Below the pieces are notes generated by a model, which did not search any database, had not been told where the DNA came from, and worked only from the letters and a program-made list of their open reading frames with translations. Positions 56,836 to 57,739 of a stretch of 57,739 nt of DNA are shown here, in pieces. How positions within the stretch are numbered: position 1 is the first letter of the stretch; every line of letters begins with the position of its first letter. Source of the stretch: Candidatus Zixiibacteriota bacterium (lineage in GTDB: Bacteria > Zixibacteria > MSB-5A5 > WJJR01). The stretch is from NCBI GenBank assembly GCA_040752595.1, contig JBFMGX010000045.1:1-57739 (forward strand), given 5' to 3'. The translations under genes were made by a program, and so were the position numbers.

Positions 56836-57549
56836 ATGTCCATCCTCATCATCCAGAATTGCCCGGTCGAAGATCTCGGTCGCTATGCCGCCTGTCTCGA
56901 CGAGTGGCGGCTTGAAACGCAGGTCATCCATCCGTACGCCGGTGACCCTCTGCCGGCATCGACGGACTACGATGCCATCCTGATCGGCGGCACGCCGGCA
57001 TCGGCGTATGAGTTGCACCGGCATGATGAACTCCGCCGGGAATCGGAGTATCTGGCGCGCGCGATCGCTCTACGTGTCCCCTGTCTGGGAATCTGCTTCG
57101 GAGCGCAACTGCTCGCCCAGCTCCTTGGCGCGACTGTCAGTCGCTCACCGGTGAAGGAGATCGGTGGATATGTAGTGACACTGACTACCGCGGGACGCAA
57201 CGATCCTCTTCTGGCCGGCTTCCCGCCGCGCTTCCCGGTCTTCCATTGGCACGGCGATACATTCGCAGCACCCGTAGGTGCGCAGTTGTTAGTCGAAGGA
57301 GTCGACTGTCGCAACCAGATGTTTCGCCGCGACTCCGTCGTCGGGGTGCAATTCCATCTGGAAGCGCGTCCGGAGGATGCCGCCGCCTGGGCGGACGCCT
57401 ACGCGGCGGAGCTGGCCGCTTTCGGAAAGACCAAGTCGCAGGTCGTGGATGAATGTCGCGCCAAGGACGCGGAGATGGCCCAGCTCACGCGGTTGTTACT
57501 GGCAAACTTCCTACAAGGCGTCGCGGGTCTGTCGTTGCCCCACGCGTAG
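56836..57549 (+). CDS. Class I glutamine amidotransferase (GMP-synthase-like domain protein)
   Basis: A 237-aa protein. The catalytic triad is visible: Cys87 (LGICFGAQL), His174 and Glu176 (GVQFHLEARPE). HWHGDTF is the characteristic loop of the GuaA-like YfeJ/YLR126c-type group. There is no attached synthase domain and guaA is absent here, so it probably releases ammonia from glutamine, or cleaves gamma-glutamyl compounds, for an unknown partner. The start was chosen at the first Met giving a normal N-terminal strand (MSILIIQNCP). The ribosome binding site is not clear. Confidence 0.85.
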   Translation: MSILIIQNCPVEDLGRYAACLDEWRLETQVIHPYAGDPLPASTDYDAILIGGTPASAYELHRHDELRRESEYLARAIALRVPCLGICFGAQLLAQLLGATVSRSPVKEIGGYVVTLTTAGRNDPLLAGFPPRFPVFHWHGDTFAAPVGAQLLVEGVDCRNQMFRRDSVVGVQFHLEARPEDAAAWADAYAAELAAFGKTKSQVVDECRAKDAEMAQLTRLLLANFLQGVAGLSLPHA

Positions 57550-57572
57550 CAGGTGTCGAAAACCCCACGCCC

Positions 57573-57622
57573 AGGAGGACAGACATTCTTGTCTGTCCAG
57601 GACAGGCAGGAATGGGCCTGTT
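57573..57622. repeat. Dumbbell repeat, copy C, apparently interrupted
   Basis: Unit 1 is intact: GGACAGACA-TTCT-TGTCTGTCC (57577-57598), close to copy A. Unit 2 starts GACAGGCAGGAATG as in copy A but then runs into GGCCTGTTGAAAAACC instead of the expected mirror arm. The break coincides with a likely insertion-sequence end. Confidence 0.65.
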
Positions 57623-57739
57623 GAAAAACCCTTGCCGTCTGGGGGCGGATGTTGTTGTTGGGTTCATGCAGACGAAGCGTGAGAAACTGGGCTATGAGAT
57701 GATGCTGTTGCCGTCGCTGGAGGAGTTTGTGCCGGCGAA
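57614..57739 (+). mobile_element. Probable left end of an insertion sequence, cut by the window edge
   Basis: From about 57614 the sequence GGCCTGTTGAAAAACCC resembles terminal repeats of the IS5/IS1182 type. It is followed within 55 bases by a reading frame like a transposase N-terminus. It interrupts a dumbbell repeat. The right end and target duplication are outside the window, so the boundary is approximate. Confidence 0.45.
57666..57739 (+). CDS. N-terminus of an IS1182/IS5-like transposase (partial)
   Basis: From ATG 57666 the frame reads MQTKREKLGYEMMLL then PSLEEFVPA and stays open to the edge. An FVPxNH-type motif after an EEFV segment is typical of IS1182-family transposases, and the last two visible bases (AA) are consistent with Asn. 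Only 24 codons are visible, so the family call is tentative. Other starts (TTG/GTG upstream) are possible. Confidence 0.45.
   Translation, partial: MQTKREKLGYEMMLLPSLEEFVPA

Overview
This is a GC-rich bacterial chromosome segment of 57.7 kb. It is almost entirely core-genome, with a few accessory stretches at the edges and between operons. Gene content and order are Gram-negative: a tolQ-tolR-tolA/tonB-tolB-pal-cpoB cluster, a TonB-dependent receptor and a class A penicillin-binding protein. On the left, a PorV/PorQ-type outer-membrane protein sits beside a large secreted protein with a FlgD/type-IX-like C-terminal domain. That pairing points to the FCB-superphylum neighbourhood, for example a Zixibacteria-, Latescibacteria- or KSB1-like candidate phylum. 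The taxonomic placement is inference; no 16S gene is present.

Layout. 1-7.7 kb, minus strand: the truncated start of a secreted protein at the left edge, then a three-gene envelope unit (TonB-dependent receptor, 1066-aa secreted protein, PorV/PorQ-like barrel) closed by a clear terminator. 7.7-10.3 kb: a gene-free gap, then ligA on the minus strand. 10.5-15.8 kb, plus strand: the complete Tol-Pal envelope cluster. 15.8-16.5 kb: a possible uncharacterised gene. 16.5-49 kb, plus strand: one giant information-processing block of tRNA-Thr, tuf, rpmG, tRNA-Trp, secE, nusG, rplKAJL, rpoBC, rpsL, rpsG, fusA, then the S10, spc and alpha operons in canonical order (rpsJ to rplQ, including secY, adk, map, infA, rpmJ and rpoA). 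It ends at a perfect-stem terminator at 49,018-49,042. 49-51.9 kb: a small anchored protein, deoB, and one continuous reading frame fusing cytidine deaminase to deoxyribose-phosphate aldolase. 52-54 kb, minus strand: a PBP1A-like enzyme. 54.3-57.5 kb, plus strand: tyrS, prfB with a classical programmed +1 frameshift, and a class I glutamine amidotransferase. The right edge cuts what looks like the start of an insertion-sequence transposase.

How the genes fit together. The Tol-Pal genes, the PBP and the TonB-dependent receptor all serve a diderm envelope. The single TonB/TolA-type protein may energise either system. The 32-kb central block supplies translation, transcription and Sec export. 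The deoB and cdd-deoC pair forms a deoxynucleoside salvage/catabolic module, lacking only a nucleoside phosphorylase within the window.

Three themes recur. First, initiation at GTG and TTG is very common, even in ribosomal protein genes. Second, several families of short palindromic repeats occupy intergenic gaps: a 22-bp perfect palindrome present twice, and a two-hairpin 'dumbbell' element present three times. Third, several proteins carry lysine- or arginine-rich tails (uL5, bL17, uS3). No CRISPR array, prophage or defence island was seen. The most unusual features are the Cdd-DeoC fusion, the receptor/secreted-protein/PorV unit, and the dumbbell repeats with an apparent insertion-sequence end inside one copy.
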